From assembly GCA_003013855.2 (NCBI GenBank), contig ML058465.1:1-64000 (forward strand): a stretch of DNA of 64,000 bases. Reading direction: 5' to 3'. A model generated the notes under the pieces. It saw nothing but the letters and a program-made list of their open reading frames with translations. It ran no database searches and was not told the origin of the DNA. The stretch is from Liriodendron chinense (lineage: Eukaryota; Streptophyta; Magnoliopsida; Magnoliales; Magnoliaceae). Below are positions 48,954 through 59,925 of this stretch, in pieces; within the stretch, counting starts at the first letter, position 1; every line of letters starts with the position of its first letter. The position numbers and the translations under genes were made by a program.

Positions 48954-50786
48954 TGTTAGTGCACTTTTCTGTGGGATACTAGTGCACATTTTTATCAATT
49001 ACGTAGATCAGTGGGTCTAGTGTCGGTTGAGCTTAAAGAAGATGAAGACCGAAGACTCAAGTGGACTTGCTGCATCAAGGAAGAAGAAACAAGTAAAAGT
49101 GATATGTTGGTGAAGCCTTGAACCTTGAACCAAGCTAAAACCCTAACCTTTCTATGACCTAACCCCATAGGCATACTTTTAGTCATCTTAGAATGGCCTT
49201 AGGTGTCCCAAAAGAATACACAAAGAACGGCCCAAGAGGTGGTTGAGTGGTTGTGAAAATATACGGGAAACAACCAACTTAAAAGGTTTGAAGACCTATT
49301 TAAAGACTTGTCTTAGATCGGTCGTAAATGGCCATTTTTGGGTTAGCAAGCAGATCGAGTCCCTGGCCTAAATTTGACCAATCGATGATAGGTCAACAAC
49401 TAGCTATTTTCTAGTCGTTGGAGCTTTTGTTCTATATATTTGTAGCCCTATTTTTTGGGTACTTAGAGGGAATTTAGTGCATTAGAAGCCACCCTCATTG
49501 TCCATACCATTAGGCTCTAATCCTAAGCATTCCAAGTCATATTCCTTGTGTTGAATCACAAGATATAGCATTTAAAGCTCATATAAGGATGAACTTGTTC
49601 TCTCTTGATCTTTGAATGTTTTAGGCGTCTTGACCATAGGTAAATCCTTTGTTTAAACCTCTCTAAAAATCCTAGTAGGTGAAATTTCTGTAGGCAAGCA
49701 ACTCCAACTAGTTGTAGAGAATTCACACCATCTCTTATCACCTTAGCCATCTTAAGAGCATCACATGCTGGGTGATTGATCGGTGAAGCTGAGGCATTAT
49801 GAATACAACGACAACACAATCGGGGGAGGATCAGAGAGCTGATTGAAGCACAGGAGAGAGAAGATTAAGCAACCCAAGAAGAGCTAGACAAGGAGCTCAT
49901 CTGACAAGTAAGTGTCATATTAAGAGTCCAGTTACACTCATTCCTCGAGGAAGATTGAGCGTGAGAGTTTGGTATTCAAACTTGATCAAGTCTTCAAGGG
50001 GAGACTCTAACATGAGTGTAAGCAAGGTTCTAGGATTATAACTAAAAGGTTGGGAGGATCCTTGTCAAATTCCTAGGTAGGATGAAACCTGTAAACATCT
50101 TAGTTGAGAGATGAACCAGTAAAATCTTCGTCATAGGTTGGGAGGAACCTTGTCAAACTCCCCGATATGGTGGAACCAATTTAAAACACCTAGGTTTGGA
50201 GGAACTTGATTTAAACTCCTTAGTGAATGCCAGTGTGCTCAAGTGGTGAGTAATTGAATCGGGAGTGGAGTAGACAAATAGTCGAACCACCATACATGCT
50301 TGTGTTTGTGATTGTCATTTGAGCCATTTCCTTTCACGCATTGTCTTTCAATTATAATTATATGAATGCTAGAATGGTTTACATACTATGTGCTAGATTA
50401 GGTAGATTCACGCACAAGATGTATGTTCACTTGTTCTGTAGACTTGAGCTCATATGATTCATCCTTATATAGTCCACATAGGTTACATATATTAGGTGCT
50501 TGATTAGTTTAATATTTTGTTAAAATATGCATGCTTAGACTAGGTAGCTTATTTGTTTAAATCATATGCTAGTCTTGTGATTGGACCCACTTAAGTTTGG
50601 AAGCTAAGTGTTCTTGTTTAATTACTTTATAATTGCTAATTAGTTTAATTAGACAAGAGATTTTTAAAGGGAATTTTTAAACTGTCCTAATCACCCCCCT
50701 CTAGGACTTGGCCATAGTTCTACAAGCTCCGCTCTAAGCTTCCACACGCATAGCGCCTACAAGTGTGAGTCATAGGTGTAATTTCA
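48954..50786 (+). repeat. 5' LTR of a second Sirevirus-type copia element
   Basis: 1833 bp, TGTTAGTGCAC start and ATTTCA end. It has ACCCCCCTCTAGGACTTGG near its end, like the LTR of the first Sirevirus. A TATA-like TCTATATATTTG is at about 49431. Few palindromes remain (ATCGGTCG, CCAATCGATGATAGG). The left flank TACTC (48949-48953) is the candidate target duplication; no right copy was found. Confidence 0.88.
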
Positions 50787-50788
50787 AA

Positions 50789-50800
50789 TGGTATCAAAGC
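50789..50800 (+). other. Primer binding site, initiator tRNA-Met type
   Basis: TGGTATCAAAGC two bases after the LTR end; one change from the standard copia primer site. Confidence 0.88.
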
Positions 50801-50881
50801 CAGATTACTCTGATAGAGCAAGTGTGACTTGCTCTTGCAGGACTTAACTGTCTGAAGTAAATCCAAAGGAGCTATATATAG

Positions 50882-51756
50882 CATGATGTCTACCCATGCT
50901 TGTTGGTACGTCCAGATGTGAATATTTCTCATGTCCCTTGATCCAATAGTATGGGACATTATAGAAGAAGGTTGGACCTCTGCAGTGGAAACAGTGGATC
51001 GAGATGGAGTTCCGGTCACCCAACTCAAATCGATAAGAAATTTGAGTGATTGAGAAAATTCTCTTTGTGGCTACAATGTCAAGGGTCTCAACGTAATCTT
51101 TTCTATTATCTCACCTGATGAATTTAACCATATATGTAATTGTAAGACTAACAAATCAGCTTGGGAGATCCTAAAGACCACTTGTGAGGGAATGTCTATC
51201 GTCAAACGTTTCAAATTGCAACTCCTTACAACACAATTTGTAAACATTAAAATGGGTGAAGATGAATCTTTTATGGAGTTCTATACTAGATTGAATCACA
51301 TTTGTAACTCTTTATGTGGCTTAGGAGAACGGGTTCCAGATGAGAAAATTTGTATAAAAATATATAGGTTCCTCTCCGAAAAATTTAGCTCTAAAGTCAT
51401 TGCCTTAGAGGAGTGTAAAGATATAGATAGCATGAAAGTAGAAGAACTCTTAGTTTCCCTACAAACACATGAACTACACTTCAAGGCCATTCTAAAAGAA
51501 AAATATTGTTGTGAAGACTGCACATAAGCATTCACATAGGAAAAAGATAGAAGAGAGTGAGTTTTTCGAAGATAGTGTTGAGAATGATGATGAAGGAGAT
51601 CTGAACAAGAGATTTAAGAGATTCCTTAAATTCGAAAGAGGGAAGAATTGTACAAAAAGGACAAAAAAGGAAGAGAAATTCAAAAGTAAATCTTCCAAAT
51701 ATAATCTCGTCTAGTGTTACAATTGTGATGGATATGGTCATGTTGTCAATAAATGC
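50882..51756 (+). pseudogene. gag: Sirevirus-type gag, decayed
   Basis: Gag frame readable from about 50949 (VWDIIEEGWTSAVETVD) with a stop near 51048, then intact 51192-51527 (MSIVKRFKLQLLTTQFVNI, NSLCGLGERVPDEKICIK, SSKVIALEECKDID, SLQTHELHF). This is closely similar to the gag at 1596-1860. After a frameshift near 51510 there is a basic/acidic linker and a zinc knuckle CYNCDGYGHVVNKC (51715-51756) just after a TAG. Downstream coiled coil and pol are absent. Confidence 0.85.
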
Positions 51757-53625
51757 TAAGAAAAGTCCAAACGATGTGGTAAAAAGGCCACGACAGTAAC
51801 ATGTGATAATATGGAGGAGTTAGAATCTGAATCTAGTGACTCCACTAGTAATGAGAGCAAAAAATAATGAGAATTCTCATGGCTTCCACCACTACCTCTC
51901 TTCCCTCTAGTCTAAGAGAGGATCTCAACCATTTTCCCTTCTGGGTTAAGGAGTTCCCAACCCCTTACCTCATGTTGCATTTTATGGGGAGTTGATTAAA
52001 TTAGTTATCCTTAGGAGGAACAAACTAGAAATAGTTAGTGGGGGTATCTAGAAACTGAACTTTATAGGTAAATATGAGGATTTCAGCTTCATTTTTTTTT
52101 ACTTAGGTGCATATCAGAGGATACAAGCCCCATTAGCCCACCATTGGTAGTTTAGCCTAGCTTTGTTTTGATCTCTTTATTGTTAGACTATTATCCTGTT
52201 TAGATTAGCTAATGTTGCTGAATTTTATGCTTATTGTATACTAATCTATGCTTTGGTCATTATGTTCTATGGTATGCATGAGGCTTGACAACACACATAC
52301 TGCTGGTGTGGTTAGCAAATTCCTTGCAATCTTGACAAAGAGCACTGAAAAATAATTAAATGGATTCTCAGATATCTCAGGAGTTCATCCAATGTGTGTT
52401 TACGCTTTGAAGGTGGTAAGCTTGTGTTAGAAGGCTACACAAATGTAGATATAACAGGAAAAATTGACTCTAGGAAGTCCACATCGGGATACATGTTTAC
52501 TTTTATATGGGAGCAATCTCATGGCAGTCTAATTTACAAAAGTGTGTGGCTTTATTTACTACAGAAATTGAGTATATTACAATGACAAAAGCATATAAGG
52601 AAATGTTGTGGATGAAGATGCTCTTTCAAGAACTTGTCTTTATGCAAGATATATAATTATATTGCTTATCATGGAAGTTAGAGTGTTATCCACCTCGATA
52701 AAAATCCAAGTCATCATTTCAAATCTAAGAACATTAATGTAAGGTGTCATTAGATTCAAAATACCTTTAAAGAAAAATTTCCACAATTTGAGAAGATCGA
52801 TCCATACCGACAAGAATGGTTCAAATATGATGACCAATGCCTTACCTGGAGAAAAGTATAAGTTTTATAGAAGTATGACAAGTTTGGACATAATAAAGCT
52901 CTCATCATGAGTTGGGAGGGGTGATTGTTGGGGGTCCCTCCTCATACGGAGGTGGGACCTACATGTGTGGGCTTAAGTATTTTTTTGTCCATGTGGCCCT
53001 AGTGAGAGTATTTTGGTCCTTTGGCCTTATCTTGTTTTAAGTAAACTAAAATGAGAGAAATTAAAAATGACTTTTTTTTCCTAGAGAGAGTTCTATCAAT
53101 ATTTGGGTTTTTTTTTTTCTTGGAGAAAAATAGGAGAAAGTGAGAAAATAGGGTTTTGTAGAAGAAAAACAAGAGCCTTCTAACATCGAAATCGTCATAG
53201 TCACGTTTGTGAGGGTCCATTCACAACACCGATTTCTTTAATTGTCTTCTCCAAGGATTGCGTTGGGGGTTTTGTGCAATTCCTAATTAATAAGAAGATT
53301 TATTTTTTTAATTGTTGCTTGAAATCTACCTTTGGGTGATATATCGGGGTATCCAAGAAAAGATTTCTTTTAGTAATTGTACTTCCATTATCTTTAACAT
53401 AGTGAGTTTGTGCCATACTAGGTCTTATAGTTTTTCCTTCACATTTGAGGGTTTTCCACATAAAAATTCTCCGTCTTTTATACTCTACATATTTGATGAT
53501 TTGCTTGCATATATTGAAAGGGATTATCTTCCATTAAATCTTTTATATTGTTAATTCCACTAATTTATACATAGAAGGTAAAGTCTCGTTGTTTCCTAAC
53601 AATCATAATATTTATTTGGTATCCA
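51757..53625 (+). mobile_element. Copia remnant in copy B: RNase H and LTR
   Basis: Copy B partner of 36580-38435. RNase H remnant (CLRFEGGKLVLEGYTN, IDSRKSTSGYMFTF) lies at about 52394-52860 with stops. A polypurine tract is followed by an LTR at 52926-53601 with TGTTGGG...CCTAACA ends. The RNase H and LTR are Tork-like and differ from the Sirevirus-type gag directly upstream, so this is a fusion of two elements, or one element with a large internal deletion. Confidence 0.78.
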
Positions 53626-53789
53626 AGTCATTTATGGTCACACAAACCTAGATGAATGCAGGGAAAACACAAAGATAAGCTTGATTCAAAACTTTAGTGC
53701 CCCTTGGAAGTTTTTAATGGTACACGTGACAATGATAGCTGTGCCACACGTTTCACTGCCGCCAACTTGTGCATAGGTAGGGAATCCGC

Positions 53790-54280
53790 GTACGTGGATT
53801 GCCTGCCAAGGCCTTTCCAGGCATCTCCTGTGCTTGGAATCTTGGTGGGGCCTACCGTGATGTTTGTGAGAAATCTACGCCGTCCAATCGTTTTCTGAGA
53901 TCATTTTAGACGTTGCGATAAAAAATGAACTGGTTCCAAGACTCAAGTGGGCCGAAAACGTGATGATTGAACTTTCATAGTTGAAATATTCATGGGGCCA
54001 CAGAAGTTTCGCATCAGGATCATATTTTTGTTTCAGTTCATCTCAGTAGGAATGACATTATGAACGGTATAGATGACATATAAACATCACTGTGAACCCC
54101 ATAGAGGTTTCAACGGTAGGAATTTCCCTACCAACCTTTTGCTTTAGTGCGGTCCACTTGAGCCTTGGATACCGTTCATTTTTTGTTGCAAGGCCTAAAA
54201 TGATCTAACAAAACGGTTCGACGGCGTAGATTTCTAACAAACATTAAGGTGGGCCCCACCTAGATTCCTTGCGGCACCCG
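53790..54280. mobile_element. MITE 'V' in copy B, right end deleted
   Basis: Starts after GGAATCCGC (53781-53789), the same target site as in copy A, and lacks the nested MITE I. The right terminal repeat (about 50 bases) is missing: the sequence passes from CCTAGATTCCTTG to CGGCACCCGC. Confidence 0.85.
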
Positions 54281-54346
54281 CTAATGTACGGCCCAGAATT
54301 TTTAGTACACGTTTACCGATGCGCTTGAATTTTTTCCGTAACTATT

Positions 54347-54871
54347 GGGCGCTGATTAGGTACTTCCTCCGCCTGTCTCGAGCTCGAGACAGGCTAGGGC
54401 TATGAGGGCCACCGTGATGTATGGATTTTATCCACACCGTCCATTCCGTTTTCCATCTCATTTCAGGTCATGAGCCCAAAAATGGGGTAGATCCAAACTC
54501 AAGTGGACAATGAAATGAAGATTAAAGGCTGACCGTTGAAAACTTCTTAAGTCCCTCAGGAAGTTTTGGATCAAGCTGATAATTGTGTTTTACCTTCATC
54601 CAGATCTCCATCATCTTATGAACAGATTGGATAGCAAATAAACATCACGGTGGACCCTAGGAAGGTTTCAACGGTAAAAATCATGAGCACTGCTGTTTAC
54701 TGTGGTGTGGCCCACTTAAACTTATATGTGCCTAATTTTTTGTACTATGTCCTAGAATGACATGTAAAAATGCATGGACGGTGTGGATAAAATCAATACA
54801 TCACGGTGGCCCTCATAGCCCTAGCCTGTCTCGAGCTCGAGACAGGCGGAGGAAGTACCTAATCCGCGCCC
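54347..54871. mobile_element. Mutator-type MITE 'IV', private to copy B, very long inverted repeats
   Basis: Terminal inverted repeats start GGGCGC[T/G]GATTAGGTACTT (revcomp of the right end: GGGCGCGGATTAGGTACTT) and extend about 90 bp. They include a subterminal palindrome GTCTCGAGCTCGAGAC. Target duplication G[T/C]AACTATT (54338-54346 and 54872-54880). Copy A has the empty site GTCACTATT at about 41000. Confidence 0.93.
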
Positions 54872-54902
54872 GCAACTATTGCGATCGAAACCGCGTAATA
54901 AC

Positions 54903-55438
54903 GGACGCGGATTGCCTGCGAAAGCCTTCGCTGTCATCTCCTGCGCTCGGAATCTGGGTGGGGCCTATTGTGATGTTTGTGAGAAATCTACGCTCTCCAA
55001 CCATTTTGTAAGATCCATTTTGTAAGATCATTTTAGGCGTTGCGACCAAAAGTGAATGGATACAAGACTCAAGTGGGCCGAACTGAAGCAAAAGGTGGGT
55101 AGGGAAATTCCTACCGTTGAAACCTCTATGGGGCCCACGGTGATGTTTATATGCCATCCATACCGTTCATAATGTCATTCATACTGAGATGAACTGAAAT
55201 CACAAATATTATCTTGATTCGAAACTTCTGTGGCCCACGAATATTTCAACTGTAGGAGTTCAATCGTCACGTTTTCGGCCCACTTGAGTCTTGGATCCAG
55301 TTCATTTTTGTTTGCAACGCCTAAAATGATCTCACAAAACTGGACAGTGTAGATTTCTCACAAACATTACGGTGGGCCCCACCTAAATTCCGAGCGCAGG
55401 AGATGCCTGCTGAAGGCTTTCGCAGGCAAGCCGTGTCC
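54903..55438. mobile_element. MITE 'VI' in copy B
   Basis: Orthologous to 41034-41566. Target duplication [C/G]GTAATAAC (54894-54902 and 55439-55447). Ends GGACGCGGATTGCCTGCG and its inverted counterpart. Confidence 0.92.
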
Positions 55439-56787
55439 GGTAATAACGGTATTCGCTGGTGGAGCACACTGCGTCCTGCCTCTCGACGGACTCCGTCCGG
55501 ACAGGGGCTCCGTGGGGCCCACCGTAACCTATCGATTTTTTCCACGCTGTTCATCCATTTTCACTCCTTTCCTTCTGCTTTTTCTTTGCTAGAGGTGTTA
55601 GGCTGGAAACTGAAGTGCCGGAGAATCTTTGCTCAACCTAAAAAGACCAGATATGCCTTTACGAATTGTAGTTATCTGAACTCTTACATAGCGTTATGTA
55701 TCATACAAATGCACTCATGATTTGTACAAGTGTCATCTTTTCTGCTTGGATTGATGTATCATGACATCAGATTAATGTACATAGGATATTTGAAAAGTGG
55801 GAGCGGATTAGGTGAGACCCCGGATCCACCAAGGTTGGTGGGACCCCTGACTGTAGGGTTAACAGTGATGTATATGTCTTAAATCCACACCGTTCAACCA
55901 TTTTGAAAGCTCATTTGAGGATACGATCCCAAAAATGAATTTGAATCAAATCTTAGGTGGACCACACCACATAAACAGCCGTGATTGAATCTCTACAATT
56001 AAAAACTTTATGGATTCCACCGGAACTTTTATTTGCCATCCAACCTGTTGATAAAGTCACAAACACCTAGATGAAGAGACCACATAAATATCATCTTGAT
56101 CCAAAGATTTTGTGGCCCACAGGAAGTTTTAATGGTCAATCACCACTGTTTCCTGTACTATGGCCCATCTGGGAGTTGGAACTGGTTCATTTTTTGGATC
56201 ATGCCCAAAAATGAACTTTCAATACGGATGGACGGCGTGGATGTTTGCCACATCTATATTTTTTTTATGTGAATATGTATAAACATCACATTCCACTAGA
56301 ATGCAGTTTTTCTCTCGTGAGATTACACTCGCAGAATTCCCACCGCTACTGTATCCTAATCCTCGCATGAACCCCCTGCTAAAATAATAATAATAATAAT
56401 AAAAGTTCTCAAGTATACAGTGAGATAAGCATAGTAACTCATGATTGTATACGTAAATTGCAATCCTCCTCCTCGATATGCATGCCATAATAAGTACTCA
56501 GCGGGAAGCGGATTGTGTGGTGGTAACCTACGGTGTGGCTAGTATATTGACGTCAGCAAGTTATGTGGGCCCATAAAAAGGTACGTATTAAATCTAAAAC
56601 GTCTGTTCATTTTGGGAAATCATTTTAAATCTTTATACTAAAAATGAGATGGATCCAAAGCTCAAGTGGACCACACTGCATAAAGTAGCGGAGATTGAAC
56701 ATATACCATTGAAACTTTCTTAGAGGTCACAAAAGTTTTGGATCAATATAATATTTGTTTTTACCCTTTATCCAGGTCTGTGTGACC

Positions 56788-57777
56788 TGTAGACACCCCA
56801 CATAAAATGATTATAAATCGTTCTTTGAGCTTCAGCATAACCTCAGTAAAATCGTCTCCTATCAGTTTAAAAATCCAAACAGACCAAGTAGGGAGTGACA
56901 TCGGCACATCCTGAAAACAGCCAACGGATCGATCGGCTAACGCCAAAGTCAGTAACAATTCGGTCACGACCGTACAATCAAACTCCAAAACCCCCAAAAA
57001 CTCTCTATATATGGCAATCGACATGCGAAAAGAGGAGAAAACAAACTCTCTCTATCTAAGGAACACTCTATTTTGTCACTTTGTCTCTCTGGATAATCTT
57101 GTGTTTCACATCTTCAACATTAAGGAAAGTACGGTTGTTCTAATTGTACACAAAGTGGTCATAATAATACAGAGAACGAATCTTGACCGAGTAAGGTGAT
57201 TTATGATTCATTGGAAAGTGATCAAATGATCTTCCTAACGAACTTAGGTTTCCCCAAATCCGAGCCATAATGGGGAAGATCCGGCCCGTTTACTAAAATC
57301 GTACATTGCCGAGCGATCAAAACCATAAAACCTCTAGCTACAATTTTTACTAGTCAAACGGGATTCGGTTGAAGTGATTTCAGTCCCATTGAAAAGCTTA
57401 TCAGGGGATCTTTCCAATGAACCCATAATCATCGAAAGTGAGCAATCGATCAAATTACAGATGGCGGATTTTCATACATCAGACAGTCGTACTTCATTAA
57501 GTCAAACGAAGTCCGATCGAAGTGATTCTAGTCTTGTTAAGAAGCTTATCTGATTATCTTTCTAATAAGACTAAGATCACCGAAAACAGACGTGTTATAA
57601 ACAAGATACAAACATTTGAACCATTTATAAAAAAAAAAAACAAAAACTAAATATATAAACATAATCATTACGTTTCTTAATAAATTATATATAAATAAAA
57701 ATAAAAAAGAAATAATCATTACATTTATTATAAAAGTCATCGTTACCTTTCATAAAATATAAATATATAATCATTAC

Positions 57778-57866
<89 letters not shown>

Positions 57867-59007
57867 TAATCATTACTTTTATAAAATATAAATATATAAA
57901 TTATTATTTTCTTTTATAAATATAGGTAACCATTAACTTATATATATAATACTTACATTATAAAATCAATAGTGCATGGCCCGCAGAATGTACAGTGCAA
58001 CAAGCGGGCCCCACATACACTGTGGTAAATGAAGCGCCCACAACGCAGTCGAGAAAAACTACGGCTATTGTAAAAATTGTGGCTGCCCAATGTCTATATA
58101 AACAGCCCGACCACCATGCACCAAGGGGAATAGGAAAGATTAACGAGTCAGGGACAAGTGAGAGTGGTCGTGAGAAACAAAGAGTAAAAAAAAAGAGCTA
58201 GAGATTTAGAGAGAATGATGAAAAAATACAAATAGAAATCGAAGGTAGGAGTTCCTGTGAAGGCGTTGACCGAAGTACTTCAGAGCTTCCTGACATACCG
58301 ATATGATACTCGATATAGGAGACAAAAAAGTCATTTAAAGAAGTCATCGAAGCTAAGAAATTTTCTACTCCTATTCAAATCGCATTCCACTCCATACATT
58401 CGAAGCACGTCAATTGCATTCACATTTCCTTCTGTCTCACTTTACATTATTCTTTCTCTTCCATTTTCTTTTACTTTATTTGCCTGCCCAGGATCTTAAA
58501 TCTTGAGAAGCAATGCTAGTTTACACCCCATCTTATTTACTGCATTTTCATTTTGTGCGCTTACGCGGGGCCACTTGGCTCTGCGATGTAAGGCTAAATA
58601 GTTCTTTTTTTATTTTTATTTTTGCTTGCCTGGCCTTCACGGGTTATGCGAAAGCACGGTCAAATACAAAATGTCGAAATTTTACTGAATCCCCAAAAAT
58701 TACAAAATCCTGTAAAGTAAAGACTGCACATTGTGTGGGTGAAAAATGGTGCTTAATCCCTTCATTTTTCATCACCGATGCCCTTACTCAAAATCTAAGG
58801 TCGCAAATAAACCACGAGAGTCATCGAGTTGGGGAATCGTGAGATTCCCCGACCCCTTAACAGATCCTACGGTTTCTAGCCGGCCTTAGATTTTAAGCTT
58901 TATTTGGCTAGTGGCGACTTTGAATCAAATTCTTTTGTATTAATAAATCAACACTAAAGCCAAGAAAGTGAGGGCACCACCACGCTCGCGTATGGGGGGC
59001 ATTTAAA
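56788..59007 (+). mobile_element. Tat/Ogre-type LTR with short extra segment, inserted in MITE 'VIII'
   Basis: Begins TGTAGACACCCC at 56788, the same start as the LTR at 25956. It is followed by TGGCGACTTTG (58912-58922), about 70 bases, then a polypurine-like ATGGGGGGCATTT (58992-59004). It is flanked by GACCT (56784-56788 and 59008-59012), a target duplication that sits inside the MITE phrase GTGTGACCTTATGAACAG. No second LTR and no coding region. TATA-like TATATAAACAG is at about 58094. Confidence 0.75.
57780..57862. repeat. (TA)n microsatellite in the Tat-type LTR
   Basis: About 80 bases of TA repeat preceded by a short TG run, in a very AT-rich part of the LTR (57600-57960). Confidence 0.98.
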
Positions 59008-59592
59008 GACCTTATGAACAGTTTGGATGGACAATAAACATTATGGTGAGCCCTAAGATTGCTTTAATGGTGAGAAAATGCCTATTGTGGTGTGGTCCAC
59101 TTAAGATTTTGATATGATTCATTTTTTGTATCATGCCCTAAAATGATCTCGTCAAATGGATGGATGGTGTAGATACATTAAATACATCCTTGTGGCCCCA
59201 CAAAACCTTGATCTTTTTTGGAACCTTTGTACATTCACGGTGCTCGAGGACTGACGCCCTCACCTGCATCCGCCACTACCTACACCAGCTGGTGTAGGAT
59301 TCACCAGCCAATCCGCTTCCTATTCAGCACGTGATTTGGGTGAGACCCTAACCAACAATGTGGATACCATGTATTCCACTACTTTATGCTAGAATCTAGC
59401 TACTACCCTGGATTCCCACTGTATACTTTCGGTTATGGTTTGGTTTTGAGTGGGTATTACTGGACCATTGCCCCGACCATGTGCACCTCCATATCATATG
59501 TCCTGCAAGAATACCTTTGATATGGAAGTTGGGATTAATGTATCACCTAATTTACTATTTTAATTAGAGTCTGGTCCATCTAATACAACTAT

Positions 59593-59925
59593 TTTAATTG
59601 TGCTGTTCTATATTCTAGTTTACACTGGCTCGTTTAATTCCCTACCTATATAACTTATTATTCCAGTGTGCACTGGTCCCTTTCTTACTCTCCTACCATT
59701 TACATCTTGCACTGAACCCTTCATTGTAACAAAAAAAAAAGAAAGAAAAGAAAAGAAGATAGAAGGGCAGGACATTCTGCAACCATTGCACCTAGAAATC
59801 AACTGCAGGCTCACTGCCTTACGCATTCTGCAACCATTGCACCCAGAAATTGATTGCAGGTTCGTCGCCCTACACGGTCAACACATACTTATCAGAGTAT
59901 CATTTGAACTCGCACACAGGCAGCA
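59593..59925 (+). other. Leader before the Tat-like gag
   Basis: Sequence departs from the duplication here. Contains an A-rich AAAAAAAAAAGAAAGAAAAG stretch and a 51-bp tandem direct repeat (CATTCTGCAACCATTGCACC at 59773 and 59824). No LTR or primer site is visible, so the left junction of this element is truncated. Confidence 0.55.

Larger units (their letters stand above)
56504..59320. mobile_element. MITE 'VIII', private to copy B, split by an LTR insertion
   Basis: Ends GGAAGCGGATTG / revcomp GGAAGCGGATTGGCTGGTG. Target duplication TA[C/T]TCAGC[G/A] (56495-56503 and 59321-59329). The left half (to 56787) and right half (from 59008) both carry the standard MITE internal phrases. Copy A has the unoccupied site GTATGCAGCG near 45007. 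Confidence 0.82.
46229..59592 (+). repeat. Segmental duplication copy B
   Basis: Collinear partner of 34694-45270. Starts at GTGACTATATATAGTG, the same bases that begin copy A next to the SDR exon; the exon itself is not duplicated. Additional sequence private to B: gypsy gag plus copia LTR and gag (47553-51737), MITE 'IV', MITE 'VIII' and an LTR nested in it. Similarity ends at about 59592. Confidence 0.93.

Noticed and set aside
57685..57873. ORF of alternating Ile-Tyr
   Set aside because: Translation of the TA microsatellite.
59008..59925. Reading the LTR at 56788 as the 5' LTR of the Tat-like gag that starts at 59926
   Set aside because: The sequence between them (59008-59592) is the right half of MITE VIII and duplicated locus sequence matching copy A, so the LTR and the gag are separate insertions.
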